DNA of 64,000 nt, from positions 62,001-126,000 of the forward strand of contig CAKQME010000001.1 in assembly GCA_934254815.1 (NCBI GenBank), written 5' to 3'. The stretch is from an uncultured Clostridia bacterium. Lineage in GTDB: Bacteria; Bacillota; Clostridia; Christensenellales; Borkfalkiaceae. Positions 8,432-17,167 of this stretch are shown piece after piece. The position numbers were made by a program, and so were the translations under genes. The notes under the pieces are model-generated. The model had not been told where the DNA came from. It saw nothing but the letters and a program-made list of their open reading frames with translations, and ran no database searches. Position 1 is the first letter of the stretch. Each line of letters starts with the position of its first letter.

Positions 8432-9831
8432 TAAATCAACTTTTAAGCGTACAATCGGTTATGAAAAACGTGGGTTACGTCGCGATCGCGATACTTATAC
8501 TGCTCGTAATGATAACCGTACACGAAGCGGGGCATTATTTCGTAGGTAAATTGTTTAAATTCAAAATAAACGAATTCGCTATAGGTATGGGACCTGCCGT
8601 TTTCAAAAAACAACTTAAAAGCGGCGAATATTTTTCGATACGCATATTCCCGCTGGGCGGTTTTTGCGCTTTCGAGGGCGAGGACGGCGGAGCGGAGGAC
8701 GAAAACTCGTTCGATAAGAAAAAGCCTTGGCAGAGAATACTGGTTCTCTTAGCCGGCGCGACGATGAACTATGTCTTAGCCGTAATCGTTATCATGATGA
8801 CGTTCGGTATTTACGGTCAGCAGGTTATGGGCGCAAGCGTAGTAAACGATGGCGTAAGTACCGAGAGTTCGCTCCGTAACGGCGATTATATTCTTTCTAT
8901 AGAAAACAACGGAAAAAAGACGGGTATATATCTCACTACCGATTTTATAACCGCGCTCAATCATTCCAAAAAAGGAGATACCGTTACAGTCGAAGTGGTT
9001 CGCGGCGAAAACGGTAAAGCGGGCGGTAAAAGCGAGTACAGAACGGTTGTTCTCGCAAACGACGTGGAATGTAAAAATATGCTCGAAGTATATAAGGCTT
9101 ATTCCGCGCTCGGCATAGGTTCGGCTTTAAGTATCGACGAAACGAGCGAAAAAGGTTTTTTAAAAGGCGATTATTTACTTAAAATAGGCGGAAGCGAAGA
9201 CTATAAAGAGGCAAGCTTTATAAACGACGAAACCGAATTTTACAATTTCGTCAAGGATAAAACTTCGGGCGATACCCTTTGGTTTTTCGTATCTAGACCG
9301 AACGCGACCGAACGCGTCGTTATAGACGTTGTGTTGGGCGACGAATGGGCGGCGGTCGATAAAACCTCTGCCGAAAGCGTAGAGAATTATTTCGGACTGA
9401 AATTCGGAGAAAAAGAGTATTATCTCGGCTCGGCTTACGCCCGGCTCGGATTTTTCCCGCTGATAGGCAGATCGTTTGTCTATTCGTTTAAAATAGCGGG
9501 TACGGTGTTCAGAAGTCTCGGTCAGCTTATAACGGGCAGAATAGGTCTTAACGCCGTGGGCGGAACCGTTACAACGATAAAAACGGCGAGTCAGCTCATA
9601 AGTTACGGCGCGTTTTTCGCGTTGCAGATAACGGCGTTTATCGGCGTAAATCTGGCTGTGTTCAACCTGTTGCCGATACCTGCGCTCGACGGCGCGAGAA
9701 TAGTGTTCTGCCTGATAGAATGGATATTCAAAAAGCCCGTCAATCGTAAGGTTGAAGCGATTATACACACCGTAGGGCTGATTATGTTGCTCGGGTTTGC
9801 GATACTCGTGGATATTCTGCAATTTATTTAA
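8428..9831 (+). CDS. rseP: RseP-type site-2 intramembrane zinc metalloprotease
   Basis: A 467-residue membrane protease that cuts substrates inside the membrane (regulated intramembrane proteolysis). The zinc motif HEAGH lies at residues 32-36 in the first membrane segment. Two PDZ-like regions occupy about 110-330, and the second metal ligand motif NLLPIPALDGAR is near the C-terminus. I chose the TTG at 8428 because GGAGG (8417-8421) is 6 bases upstream and the codon overlaps the dxr stop. An ATG at 8461, starting at MKNVGYVAIA, is the alternative and has no ribosome binding site. The position after dxr is conserved in Bacillota. Confidence 0.93.
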   Translation: MINQLLSVQSVMKNVGYVAIAILILLVMITVHEAGHYFVGKLFKFKINEFAIGMGPAVFKKQLKSGEYFSIRIFPLGGFCAFEGEDGGAEDENSFDKKKPWQRILVLLAGATMNYVLAVIVIMMTFGIYGQQVMGASVVNDGVSTESSLRNGDYILSIENNGKKTGIYLTTDFITALNHSKKGDTVTVEVVRGENGKAGGKSEYRTVVLANDVECKNMLEVYKAYSALGIGSALSIDETSEKGFLKGDYLLKIGGSEDYKEASFINDETEFYNFVKDKTSGDTLWFFVSRPNATERVVIDVVLGDEWAAVDKTSAESVENYFGLKFGEKEYYLGSAYARLGFFPLIGRSFVYSFKIAGTVFRSLGQLITGRIGLNAVGGTVTTIKTASQLISYGAFFALQITAFIGVNLAVFNLLPIPALDGARIVFCLIEWIFKKPVNRKVEAIIHTVGLIMLLGFAILVDILQFI

Positions 9832-9849
9832 CGCGGGAAATTAGCGCAT

Positions 9850-10656
9850 ATGGAAGAAAATCGTAAGAAAAAAATCCGCGTGGCGGTAGCGGCGACTTTT
9901 CTCGTCCTGCTCGCGGTATACGAAACCTTTTTAAGCGGAAAATTCTTTTCCGCGCCCGTTACGGAGATGTTCGACGGGCTTGTTACGAGACTGCTCGGAA
10001 TAATCGCCGTCGTTGCGATTCTGGGCGGGGTAGGCGTCAATTTAACAAATAAGCCTGTACCTGAAACGATATTAGCGGTTTTGCCGTGTTTTTTGGCGGT
10101 GATATGTAATCCGCCGCTCGAAGGGCTTATTTTCGGTGACGCCGAACTTAATTACGGAGGCGCGGAACTCGCCGCGTATATCGTAATGCTCGCCGCCGAG
10201 TGTCTGGCGGTCGGCTTTTTCGAAGAGTTGCTTTTCAGGGGCGCGTTGTTTACGTTCGTGCTTGAAAATCGAAGAGAAAACGGCAAAAAGATATTTTTGT
10301 CTGTGGTTATATCGTCGGCGGTGTTCGCGCTCGTACACCTTGTAAATTTATTTGCGGCAAGTCCGCTTTCGGTGCTTTTGCAGATAGGTTATTCGTTTTT
10401 GATAGGCGGGTTGTGCGCGTTCGCGCTTTTAAAAACGGGCAACGTCATAGTATGCGCGTTGCTTCACGGAACGTTTAATTTCTGCGGTACGCTCGTCGAT
10501 ACTTTAGGCGCGGGCGGCTGGGGCGGAATACCGACCGTAATAATAACTTCTGTCGTCGGCGTAGCCGTGGCGGTATACGTCATATATTCGTTATTGCATT
10601 TTCCGCCCGAAGACGCGGATAAATTATATTGTAAAACAAAAGATATTTCCGAATAA
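9850..10656 (+). CDS. CPBP family intramembrane metalloprotease (CAAX protease-like)
   Basis: A 268-residue polytopic membrane protein with the CPBP/Abi signature. GFFEELLFRG supplies the EExxxR motif (E125, E126, R130), FALVHL supplies the conserved His near residue 163, and a second His lies in LLHGTFNF. Members cleave prenylated or otherwise membrane-bound peptides, and some protect against bacteriocins. The substrate here is unknown. It follows rseP by 18 bases, so two intramembrane proteases close the operon, which ends at a strong terminator. Confidence 0.88.
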   Translation: MEENRKKKIRVAVAATFLVLLAVYETFLSGKFFSAPVTEMFDGLVTRLLGIIAVVAILGGVGVNLTNKPVPETILAVLPCFLAVICNPPLEGLIFGDAELNYGGAELAAYIVMLAAECLAVGFFEELLFRGALFTFVLENRRENGKKIFLSVVISSAVFALVHLVNLFAASPLSVLLQIGYSFLIGGLCAFALLKTGNVIVCALLHGTFNFCGTLVDTLGAGGWGGIPTVIITSVVGVAVAVYVIYSLLHFPPEDADKLYCKTKDISE

Positions 10657-10674
10657 ATTATTGTTATAAAAAAG

Positions 10675-10719
10675 AAAAAAACCGAGATTTCGCCAAATCA
10701 GCGAAATCTCGGTTTTATA
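10675..10719. terminator. Bidirectional intrinsic terminator
   Basis: A perfect 12-bp stem (10682-10693 with 10701-10712) has an A run before it and a T run after it. It can end both the rseP operon (rightward) and the converging membrane-protein gene (leftward). Confidence 0.85.
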
Positions 10720-10775
10720 TTCTGTTCTGGTGGCTGCTCCGCTGTAAAATTTGGTTTACTCTTTCATTAACCCAA

Positions 10776-11519
10776 TTATTTTATTGTCTTATTTGCGACG
10801 TTATTCGTATCCGATTTGCTTTTATCGTAGTTTAAATTGAACAGTTCGGAAAATTTTTTAAAACTCGGCTGAAAATCAAAGGCTTTATCGAGTAAATCCG
10901 AAAAGAAGCCTATTATCGTACCGTTAATCAACGCCATAACGAGCGTTCCCCAACCGATTCCGTTTATTCTGCCGAAAAACGCAAACGTCATAATAACGCT
11001 TGCCGTAAGACACGTTAAATCTACAGCTGTTTTTAACAATGATAACTTTATTCCGTATCTGAAAGAAACTGCTTTAACGAAAAAATCGTATACCTGCGGA
11101 TAGAGGTAAGTTTTAAAAAACAGCGCGACTGAAAACGAGGTTAAAATAACTCCGGTAACAAACATAGCTATTCTAAGCCATAATGACATACTGCCGGGTG
11201 GAGTTATCGTAGGATTAAAGAAAGGAATTTTTCTCCATAAATCGAGAACCGCGCCGTAAATTACACAGGTAAAAAACGAAAACAAATATATAAACTTAAA
11301 TTTTCTCAAAACAATACAGAGCAATATGAATACGCCTGCCTGAATAACGTATTCGGCTTGACCGAAACTCAATATTCCGGTTTTTAAACTCAGTAAATAT
11401 GCGGGGGCTACTATCATCGATATTCCGAAATTCGCGGCGGAGAGAATCGCCACCGCCAACGCAAGCAGAACTATTGCGAGTAAGTAAGTTATTTCGCTTG
11501 AAATTTTTATTTTTTTCAT
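10776..11519 (-). CDS. YczE/YitT-like (DUF6198 type) integral membrane protein
   Basis: A 247-residue protein with about six hydrophobic segments. The start SEITYLLAIVLLALAVAIL and the FGISMIVAPAYLLS segment resemble the YczE/YyaS/YitT group of bacterial membrane proteins, whose function is not established. The C-terminus is hydrophilic and lysine-rich. An AAGGAT ribosome binding site precedes the ATG. I see no promoter between it and the purA terminator just upstream, so expression may depend on readthrough from purA. Confidence 0.65.
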   Translation of the reverse strand: MKKIKISSEITYLLAIVLLALAVAILSAANFGISMIVAPAYLLSLKTGILSFGQAEYVIQAGVFILLCIVLRKFKFIYLFSFFTCVIYGAVLDLWRKIPFFNPTITPPGSMSLWLRIAMFVTGVILTSFSVALFFKTYLYPQVYDFFVKAVSFRYGIKLSLLKTAVDLTCLTASVIMTFAFFGRINGIGWGTLVMALINGTIIGFFSDLLDKAFDFQPSFKKFSELFNLNYDKSKSDTNNVANKTIK

Positions 11520-11545
11520 TTGATTACATCCTTTGTTTTTCGCAT

Positions 11546-11578
11546 TAAAAAAGCCATACGCCCGATCGGGCGTATGGC
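11546..11578 (-). terminator. Terminator of purA
   Basis: The 26-base perfect palindrome at 11553-11578, centred on the CGATCG core, is followed leftward by a run of six T. It lies 90 bases after the purA stop and just before the next leftward gene. Confidence 0.8.
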
Positions 11579-11667
11579 GAAAAATGAAATTTATTCAGAA
11601 AAATCCATACAAATTTTGGTATTTAGTTTATTGCGTTCTGACATATCCGCCTGCGGATAGCCGATTA

Positions 11668-12939
11668 TCAATACATTTCGACGTAACTGTCGCGTTCCGC
11701 GCCTACGGAAACGTATTTGATTTTGCACCCGACGGCGTTTTCGAGATAACGTATGTATTTGATAGCGTTTTCGGGTAAGTCTTCAACTTTTCTGCATTTC
11801 GATATGTCGCAGTTGAAACCGTCGAGATATTCGTATATCGGTTTAGCCTTTTCGAGATCTTCACCGAACGGGAATTTATCCACTCTCTTTCCGTCTATTT
11901 CGTAAGCGACGCAGACGGGGATTTTCTTCATATAAGAAAGCACGTCGATTTTTGTGAGGGCAATGCAAGTCGCGCCCTGAACTTTTACGCCGTAACGCGA
12001 AGCTACCACGTCGAAACCGCCGACTCTTCTCGGTCTGCCCGTCGCCGCGCCGTATTCGCCGCCGGCTTTTCTGAGTTCTTCGGCTTCGTTGCCGAACATT
12101 TCGCAGGTGAAAGGTCCTTCGCCTACGCAGGTGGAATAGGCTTTCATAATTCCGATAACTTCGTCGAGTTTGTGTTCGGGTATGCCCGCGCCGATAGGCG
12201 CGTAAGCCGCAATCGTCGAAGAAGACGAAGTGTAGGGGAATATTCCGAGATCGATATCGCGGAGCGCGCCGAGCTGAGCTTCGAACATAATGTTTTTGCC
12301 CTTTGCGATTTCGCCGTCGAGATAATCTCCGACGTCGCAGATATAATCGAGGAACGGCGTTCCGAATTTGTCGAGCCAGTCGTACATATCCTCCGCCTTG
12401 ACGGGTTCTACTCCGTAAGCCGTTACGAGCAGGTTTTTCCACTCGACGATATCCTTAATTTTGTCTTTAAGGTTGGCAAGGTGTTTAAGATCTCCCATAC
12501 GGAAAGTCTTTTTCATATACTTGTCGGAATAAACCGGCGCGATACCTCTGCGGGTCGAGCCGAATTTCTTGTCTTTGAGTCTGTCTTCTTCAAGCCCGTC
12601 GAGCAATTTGTCGTAAGGCATGCAGATCGTCGCTTTGTCGCTGATTTTAAGGTGAGCGGGAGTAATTTCGATGCCCGCGTCGCGAAGTCTTTTGATTTCG
12701 CCGTATAAGTGTTCGAGGTCGATAACCATACCGTTACCCATAACGTTTACGGTTTCGTCTCTTAAAATTCCCGACGGAAGCAGGTTGAGTATGAATTTAC
12801 CCTTTTCGTTGATTACGGTGTGTCCGGCGTTGTTGCCGCCCTGATAACGAGCGATAACGTCGTACTTGTCCGAAAGAAGGTCAACCATTCTGCCTTTTCC
12901 TTCGTCGCCCCAGTTGATACCGACTATTGCAGTAAGCAT
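11668..12939 (-). CDS. purA: Adenylosuccinate synthetase
   Basis: A 423-residue GTP-dependent enzyme that joins IMP and aspartate to adenylosuccinate, the first committed step to AMP. The GTP/IMP-binding motif GINWGDEGKGRMVD is at residues 7-20 and QGGNNAGHTV follows. The later GRPRRVGGFD and the C-terminal sequence around KIKYVSVG are family blocks. Length is normal (425-430). An AAGGAG ribosome binding site supports the start. It lies 101 bases downstream of purB in the same direction, so both enzymes that flank adenylosuccinate in AMP synthesis are adjacent. Confidence 0.97.
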   Translation of the reverse strand: MLTAIVGINWGDEGKGRMVDLLSDKYDVIARYQGGNNAGHTVINEKGKFILNLLPSGILRDETVNVMGNGMVIDLEHLYGEIKRLRDAGIEITPAHLKISDKATICMPYDKLLDGLEEDRLKDKKFGSTRRGIAPVYSDKYMKKTFRMGDLKHLANLKDKIKDIVEWKNLLVTAYGVEPVKAEDMYDWLDKFGTPFLDYICDVGDYLDGEIAKGKNIMFEAQLGALRDIDLGIFPYTSSSSTIAAYAPIGAGIPEHKLDEVIGIMKAYSTCVGEGPFTCEMFGNEAEELRKAGGEYGAATGRPRRVGGFDVVASRYGVKVQGATCIALTKIDVLSYMKKIPVCVAYEIDGKRVDKFPFGEDLEKAKPIYEYLDGFNCDISKCRKVEDLPENAIKYIRYLENAVGCKIKYVSVGAERDSYVEMY

Positions 12940-13040
12940 TTGTATATATCTCCTTATATTTTTAACTGATTGAATATTTTTGCGGTAAGTTGTTTCAAGC
13001 TGAACAACTTGTACGATACTGACCGACGCGCTCGACGTCG

Positions 13041-14471
13041 TTAAACGTTTACCTGAGCTTTTATGCCGAGTAAATCGGCGTTTTTATCTAAAATATCGGT
13101 TTTTATCGTCGCGAGGAATATTTCCGTCTGCTTTTCGGCAAGCCCGCAAAAACCGTGCGCGTCGAATATTTTCTTGATTTCGTCTTCGGTAAGCTTCAAC
13201 TCTTTGTCGGCAAGTAACCTTGCGATAAGGTCGTTGTCGCCGCCATCGAGTTTTACGTTGTTGCCCGCCGCTATCGAATGAACGCGGATTTTTTCGTGCG
13301 CCCATTGCCTGTCGAACCCTTTTTCTTCGACGAGATACATAAGTATGTTTTCCGTCGCCATAAACGGCAGTTCGCGGTCGAGATTTTTCTTTATGACTTT
13401 GTCGTAAACTTTAAGCCCTGATATAACGTTGATATAGAGATTTAATATTCCGCTCGTCGCGAGAAAAGCTTCGGGTACCGATATGCGCTTGTTTGCCGAA
13501 TCGTCCAAAGTGCGTTCAAGCCATTGCTGAGCTTCGGTTATAGCGGGGTTTAACGCGTCTACCATGACGTAACGGGCAAGTGAAGCTATCCTTTCGCTCC
13601 GCATGGGGTTTTTCTTGTAAGCCATAGCGGAAGAACCTATCTGCTTGTTTTCGAACGGCTCGTCCACTTCTTTCATATGACACATCAGCCTTATGTCCGA
13701 CGAGAATTTTGCCGCCGATTGCGCTATGCCGGAAAGTACGTTGAGTATATAACTGTCGATTTTACGCGAGTAAGTCTGCCCGGATACGGGTATTACCTCG
13801 TCGAAACCGAATTTTGCGGCTATAAGTTTTTCAAGCTCGAAAACTTTTTCTTCCTTACCGAACAGCTGTAAAAAGCTTGCTCCCGTACCCGTCGTGCCTT
13901 TGCACCCGAAAAATTTAAGATTGTTAAGTTCGTTTTCCAGGCGCTTGTAGTCCTCCGCAAGGTCGTTTATCCAGAGCGTTGCGCGTTTGCCGAGCGTCGT
14001 CGGCTGAGCCGCCTGAAAATGCGTGTAGGCGAGAATGGGTAAACCTTTGTATTTTTCGGCAAAATCGCTTGCCGCCTTGATCGCGTTTACCAGCAGGGCT
14101 TTAATTTCGTTAAGCCCCTCGCGCATCAGAATTATGTCCGCGTTGTCCGTAACGTAGCAGGACGTCGCGCCCAAATGAATTATGCCGCGAGCTTCGGGGC
14201 ATACGTCGCCGTAAGCGTAAATGTGCGCCATTACGTCGTGACGGAGCGAACTTTCGTATTCGGCTTCTTTCGCGTAATCTATGTCGTTGACGTGCGCTTT
14301 GAGTTCGGCTATCTGCCGCTCGGTTATGTTAAGACCGAGTTCGCGCTCGCTTTCCGCCAGAGCGACCCATAATTTTCGCCAGGTCGAATAGCGATTATCG
14401 GGGGAGAATATTCTCTGCATTTTTTCGTCCGCATACCTTTCGCAAAGCGGACTGACGTATTTATCTTTCAT
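13041..14471 (-). CDS. purB: Adenylosuccinate lyase
   Basis: A 476-residue member of the fumarase/aspartase superfamily that cleaves adenylosuccinate to AMP and SAICAR to AICAR. Signatures include the SPLCERY start, the GATSCYVTDNAD segment, and the superfamily loop IGSSAMAYKKNPMRSE. I chose the ATG at 14471 because an AGAGGG ribosome binding site precedes it and the conserved N-terminus begins there. An in-frame ATG at 14501 lies only 8 bases from the -10 box and would add ten unconserved residues. Length matches the clostridial form. Confidence 0.95.
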   Translation of the reverse strand: MKDKYVSPLCERYADEKMQRIFSPDNRYSTWRKLWVALAESERELGLNITERQIAELKAHVNDIDYAKEAEYESSLRHDVMAHIYAYGDVCPEARGIIHLGATSCYVTDNADIILMREGLNEIKALLVNAIKAASDFAEKYKGLPILAYTHFQAAQPTTLGKRATLWINDLAEDYKRLENELNNLKFFGCKGTTGTGASFLQLFGKEEKVFELEKLIAAKFGFDEVIPVSGQTYSRKIDSYILNVLSGIAQSAAKFSSDIRLMCHMKEVDEPFENKQIGSSAMAYKKNPMRSERIASLARYVMVDALNPAITEAQQWLERTLDDSANKRISVPEAFLATSGILNLYINVISGLKVYDKVIKKNLDRELPFMATENILMYLVEEKGFDRQWAHEKIRVHSIAAGNNVKLDGGDNDLIARLLADKELKLTEDEIKKIFDAHGFCGLAEKQTEIFLATIKTDILDKNADLLGIKAQVNV

Positions 14472-14509
14472 TATGCCCTCTGTAAAGAAAAAGTTCTTCA
14501 CCGCTCTCT

Positions 14510-14538
14510 ATTATACCACAGTGAGACCGAACAGACAA
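14510..14538 (-). promoter_or_regulatory. Promoter of purB, with an overlapping inverted repeat
   Basis: Read leftward: TTGTCT (14538-14533), 17 bp, TATAAT (14515-14510). The inverted repeat AGACAAG...CTTGTCT (14533-14556) covers the -35 box and could be an operator. Confidence 0.6.
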
Positions 14539-14592
14539 GGAAATTAACGCTTGTCTGCTATTATATTTTTATATAGCGGCTATAAGCAGGGC

Positions 14593-15861
14593 TTATACCT
14601 CTTTCGGGTCGGATAAAACCTGCGGCTCGTCGGGGTGTTTTTCCTTGAATAACAGTTTCAGAAGTATCGGGCAGGTGATGGACGATATGATTATAAGCAT
14701 AATCGTCGCCACAAGCGGGTCTATGCCGTTTTCGGCGGCTATCAGCGAGTTGCCCGCCGCGTATACCGCAAGCGCGACTTCTCCGCGCGCGACCATTCCG
14801 CAACCTACCGTCACGCTCTCTTTCATATTGAACCCGAACGGCTTGGCTGCAAGCGAACAACCGACGATTTTGCCGAGTATGCCCAATGCGACAAAGGTTA
14901 AACCGTATACCAGATAACTCCAGGTAAACGCCGAAAAGTCCGCGCTTATCCCTATATAAGTGAAGAATATTGGCGTGAAAATCATATATCCGCTTACTAC
15001 CACTTTGCGGTCGACGAAAGACGTGTCGTCAAGCCCCGAAAGCATTATGCCCGCGATGTACGCGCCCGTGATAGACGCTATGTCGAAGAACTTTTCGGCG
15101 CAGAAAGCGTAGAAAAAGCACATGGCGAACGCGAAAATGCTCGTTCTGCGCTTGTGCGGAAACTTGCGTTCTTCCCAGTTGAAATATAATCTTAAAAGTA
15201 TGCCGAGACCTATCGCGAAAACGAAGAAACCCACGGCTTTCAGAAGCGTTGCGAGTATGGCTTCCGAACCGTTACCCTTTAAGCTCGTGACTATGCTCAG
15301 CGCGATTATGCCGATAACGTCGTCGATAACCGCCGCGCTGACGATGACCTGACCGACTTTGCCGTTGAGCTTGCCCAGCTCTTTAAGCGTTTCTACGGTA
15401 ATGCCTACGCTCGTGGCGGCAAGAATGGTGCCTGCGAAAATACTGTTCAAAAATTTGTCGTGTGTATATTCCGCGTAGCCGTTCATAAACGCCAGCGTGC
15501 CGAGCGTACCGAACAGCATGGGGATAAGAACCCCGCAAAGCGCGATTACGGTAGCGGCTAAACCGCTGTGTTTAAGGTCGGATAATTTGGTTTCGAGTCC
15601 GCTCGAAAATAAAATCAACACCACGCCGACCTGACTGAACGCGTGTAAAACCTCTTTTTCTTCTCCGTCGGGTTTTATAAAAAACCATAAAAACGGATTT
15701 TCGTTCCAGCTTTTGTGAAACGCGCCGAGAAGCCCTATAAGAACCCCCGCCACGACCATGCCCGCGACCTGCGGCAGACCGAGTTTTCTCGCCAGAAGCC
15801 CGAAGCTCTTGGCAAACAGAAGTATTACGGCAAGGTAATAGAATATATTTATTATTTCCAT
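14593..15861 (-). CDS. CPA2-type cation/proton antiporter (KefB/NapA-like membrane domain)
   Basis: A 422-residue polytopic membrane protein with about 12-13 hydrophobic segments. The start with FGLLARKLGLPQVAGMVVAG, the SAAVIDDVIGI segment (the paired aspartates of the ion-binding site), and the CGMVARGEVAL segment are typical of monovalent cation/H+ antiporter-2 proteins. It ends after the membrane domain, without the TrkA-N nucleotide-binding domain of Kef channels. It probably exchanges Na+ or K+ for protons. It has its own consensus promoter and no obvious functional link to purB downstream. Confidence 0.88.
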   Translation of the reverse strand: MEIINIFYYLAVILLFAKSFGLLARKLGLPQVAGMVVAGVLIGLLGAFHKSWNENPFLWFFIKPDGEEKEVLHAFSQVGVVLILFSSGLETKLSDLKHSGLAATVIALCGVLIPMLFGTLGTLAFMNGYAEYTHDKFLNSIFAGTILAATSVGITVETLKELGKLNGKVGQVIVSAAVIDDVIGIIALSIVTSLKGNGSEAILATLLKAVGFFVFAIGLGILLRLYFNWEERKFPHKRRTSIFAFAMCFFYAFCAEKFFDIASITGAYIAGIMLSGLDDTSFVDRKVVVSGYMIFTPIFFTYIGISADFSAFTWSYLVYGLTFVALGILGKIVGCSLAAKPFGFNMKESVTVGCGMVARGEVALAVYAAGNSLIAAENGIDPLVATIMLIIISSITCPILLKLLFKEKHPDEPQVLSDPKEV

Positions 15862-15910
15862 TGTCTTATTTCCTTAAGTAAAAAGTATTAAGTCGTCCGA
15901 CGACCGTCAT

Positions 15911-15939
15911 ATTATACTCCCGCGCGAAACGTTTGTCAA
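15911..15939 (-). promoter_or_regulatory. Promoter of the antiporter gene
   Basis: Perfect consensus read leftward: TTGACA (15939-15934), 17 bp, TATAAT (15916-15911). Confidence 0.75.
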
Positions 15940-16028
15940 TGTTTTGACGGCGAAAAGGCGATAAAACGGCGAAAAAAGATAAAATTTGTCTACGGAGATA
16001 AAAATTTCGGAAATTCGGGATATAACGC

Positions 16029-16057
16029 TTGAAAAATTTTCGCGTTCTTGATATAAT
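16029..16057 (+). promoter_or_regulatory. Promoter of the gene at 16111
   Basis: TTGAAA (16029-16034), 17 bp, TATAAT (16052-16057). The predicted start near 16064 leaves a leader of about 47 bases. Confidence 0.7.
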
Positions 16058-16110
16058 AGTGTAAAGAACAACGTGGGAGTATGCTCTCGGTTGTCGTAAC
16101 GAGGTAGAAT

Positions 16111-16785
16111 ATGAGAACGTTCCATGGTAAAAAAATAACTGCAAACGCAAACCTCAGAAGAACGGGTACTTCGATTAGCGAAGAGAAGTTTTCCGCAAGC
16201 GAGGAATTGCGTCGTATCAGGGGCATGGGCTTAGGAAACGAAGAGATAGTCGAAACGGCTGACGAAACCGCCGCCGCGAACGTTGCGGTTGCGCCCGTAA
16301 AGGTTTACAAGCACGCGTATATCTCGCCCACGTTTACTCAGAAAATACTTGCCTGCGACGAAGTTATGCAGGAGAGATACGACGAGCTTAAAAACTACGC
16401 TCTGCGTTTTCAGAAACTCAAATCGAGATTGTCGAGAAAATTCGACAGTATCAATCTCGGCAGACTTCATTTCGTCAAGATTTCGGTCGCGGGGAAAACG
16501 CTCAAACTGTATCTCAATATGGATATGGCTGCTGCCGACCCGAAATTCCACTGCGTTGACGTAAGCAGAAAGGTAAGTTACGCAACCGTACCCGTAATGC
16601 TCCGTATCAAGTCGGACAGGGGTATGAAATACGCGAAGATTCTTATAGATCGTTGCGCGGAGCAACACGGCTTCAAATTGCGCCGTAAGAAAAAGCAGGT
16701 CGACGCGCTCGAACTCGCCGCGGTATGTCAGAAGAAGAAAGACGATAAATTCAGACAATTGCATCCCGAATTGTTCGCAAATTGA
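16111..16785 (+). CDS. Basic protein of unknown function, possibly nucleic-acid binding
   Basis: A 224-residue soluble protein with no signal or membrane segment. Residues 1-70 look disordered. Residues 85-190 form a compact region with SRKFDSINLGRLHFVKISV, AGKTLKLYLNMD and MKYAKILIDRC. The C-terminus has a very basic patch (LRRKKKQ). I cannot name the family. The basic character and strand-rich core are compatible with RNA or DNA binding, which is inference. It has its own strong promoter and precedes the rpmG-secE-nusG ribosomal block, but transcription restarts before rpmG. Confidence 0.7.
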   Translation: MRTFHGKKITANANLRRTGTSISEEKFSASEELRRIRGMGLGNEEIVETADETAAANVAVAPVKVYKHAYISPTFTQKILACDEVMQERYDELKNYALRFQKLKSRLSRKFDSINLGRLHFVKISVAGKTLKLYLNMDMAAADPKFHCVDVSRKVSYATVPVMLRIKSDRGMKYAKILIDRCAEQHGFKLRRKKKQVDALELAAVCQKKKDDKFRQLHPELFAN

Positions 16786-16845
16786 TATAAATAGAGCTAA
16801 TTTAGTGAAAATCTTTGCGTTTGACGATTTTTCTTGTAAAAAGCG

Positions 16846-16874
16846 TTGACAAAATTTTAAACTTATAGTAAAAT
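16846..16874 (+). promoter_or_regulatory. Promoter of rpmG-secE-nusG
   Basis: TTGACA (16846-16851), 17 bp, TAAAAT (16869-16874). The predicted start near 16881 falls inside the inverted repeat at 16878-16900. Confidence 0.7.
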
Positions 16875-16877
16875 AAA

Positions 16878-16906
16878 TTAGCACTCCTTGGGGGTGTTAA
16901 TTTTTT
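16878..16906 (+). promoter_or_regulatory. Inverted repeat plus T run at the rpmG transcription start
   Basis: Arms TTAGCACTCC (16878-16887) and GGGGTGTTAA (16891-16900) pair over 10 bp with wobbles, then TTTTTT follows. The left arm equals the CIRCE half-site TTAGCACTC, but the spacing and right arm do not fit CIRCE. It may be an attenuator or an operator. Confidence 0.4.
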
Positions 16907-16921
16907 GGGAAGTGAAGACAA

Positions 16922-17083
16922 ATGGCAAAAGGAAACAGAACGAGAATCACTTTGGCGTGTACAGAGTGCAAGCAGAGAAATTACGACGAATACAAAAATA
17001 AGAAAAACGATCCCGACAGAATAGAGATCAATAAATACTGTCCTTTCTGCAAAAAGCACACCGCGCACAAGGAAACGAAGTAA
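16922..17083 (+). CDS. rpmG: 50S ribosomal protein L33
   Basis: A 53-residue protein, short enough to be missed by a simple length cutoff. The sequence begins MAKGNRTRITLACTECKQRN and carries two Cys pairs, C13-x-x-C16 and C40-x-x-C43, so it is the zinc-binding L33 form. The N/C-terminal spacing and the NKKNDPDRIEINKYCPFC segment are typical of L33. It is the usual first gene before secE and nusG in Bacillota. A GAAGTGA stretch upstream is a modest ribosome binding site. Confidence 0.95.
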   Translation: MAKGNRTRITLACTECKQRNYDEYKNKKNDPDRIEINKYCPFCKKHTAHKETK

Positions 17084-17167
17084 TAACTTCGTCGCGCTTT
17101 CGCGCGCCCGTTATATAACCTATTATATAATAGGTAAGCGCGCAACTAATTGAGAGGTGTCCGTATT

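Noticed and set aside
16878..16900. True CIRCE operator for HrcA
   Set aside because: Only the left half matches; the spacing is 5 instead of 9 and the right half is GGGTGTTAA rather than GAGTGCTAA.
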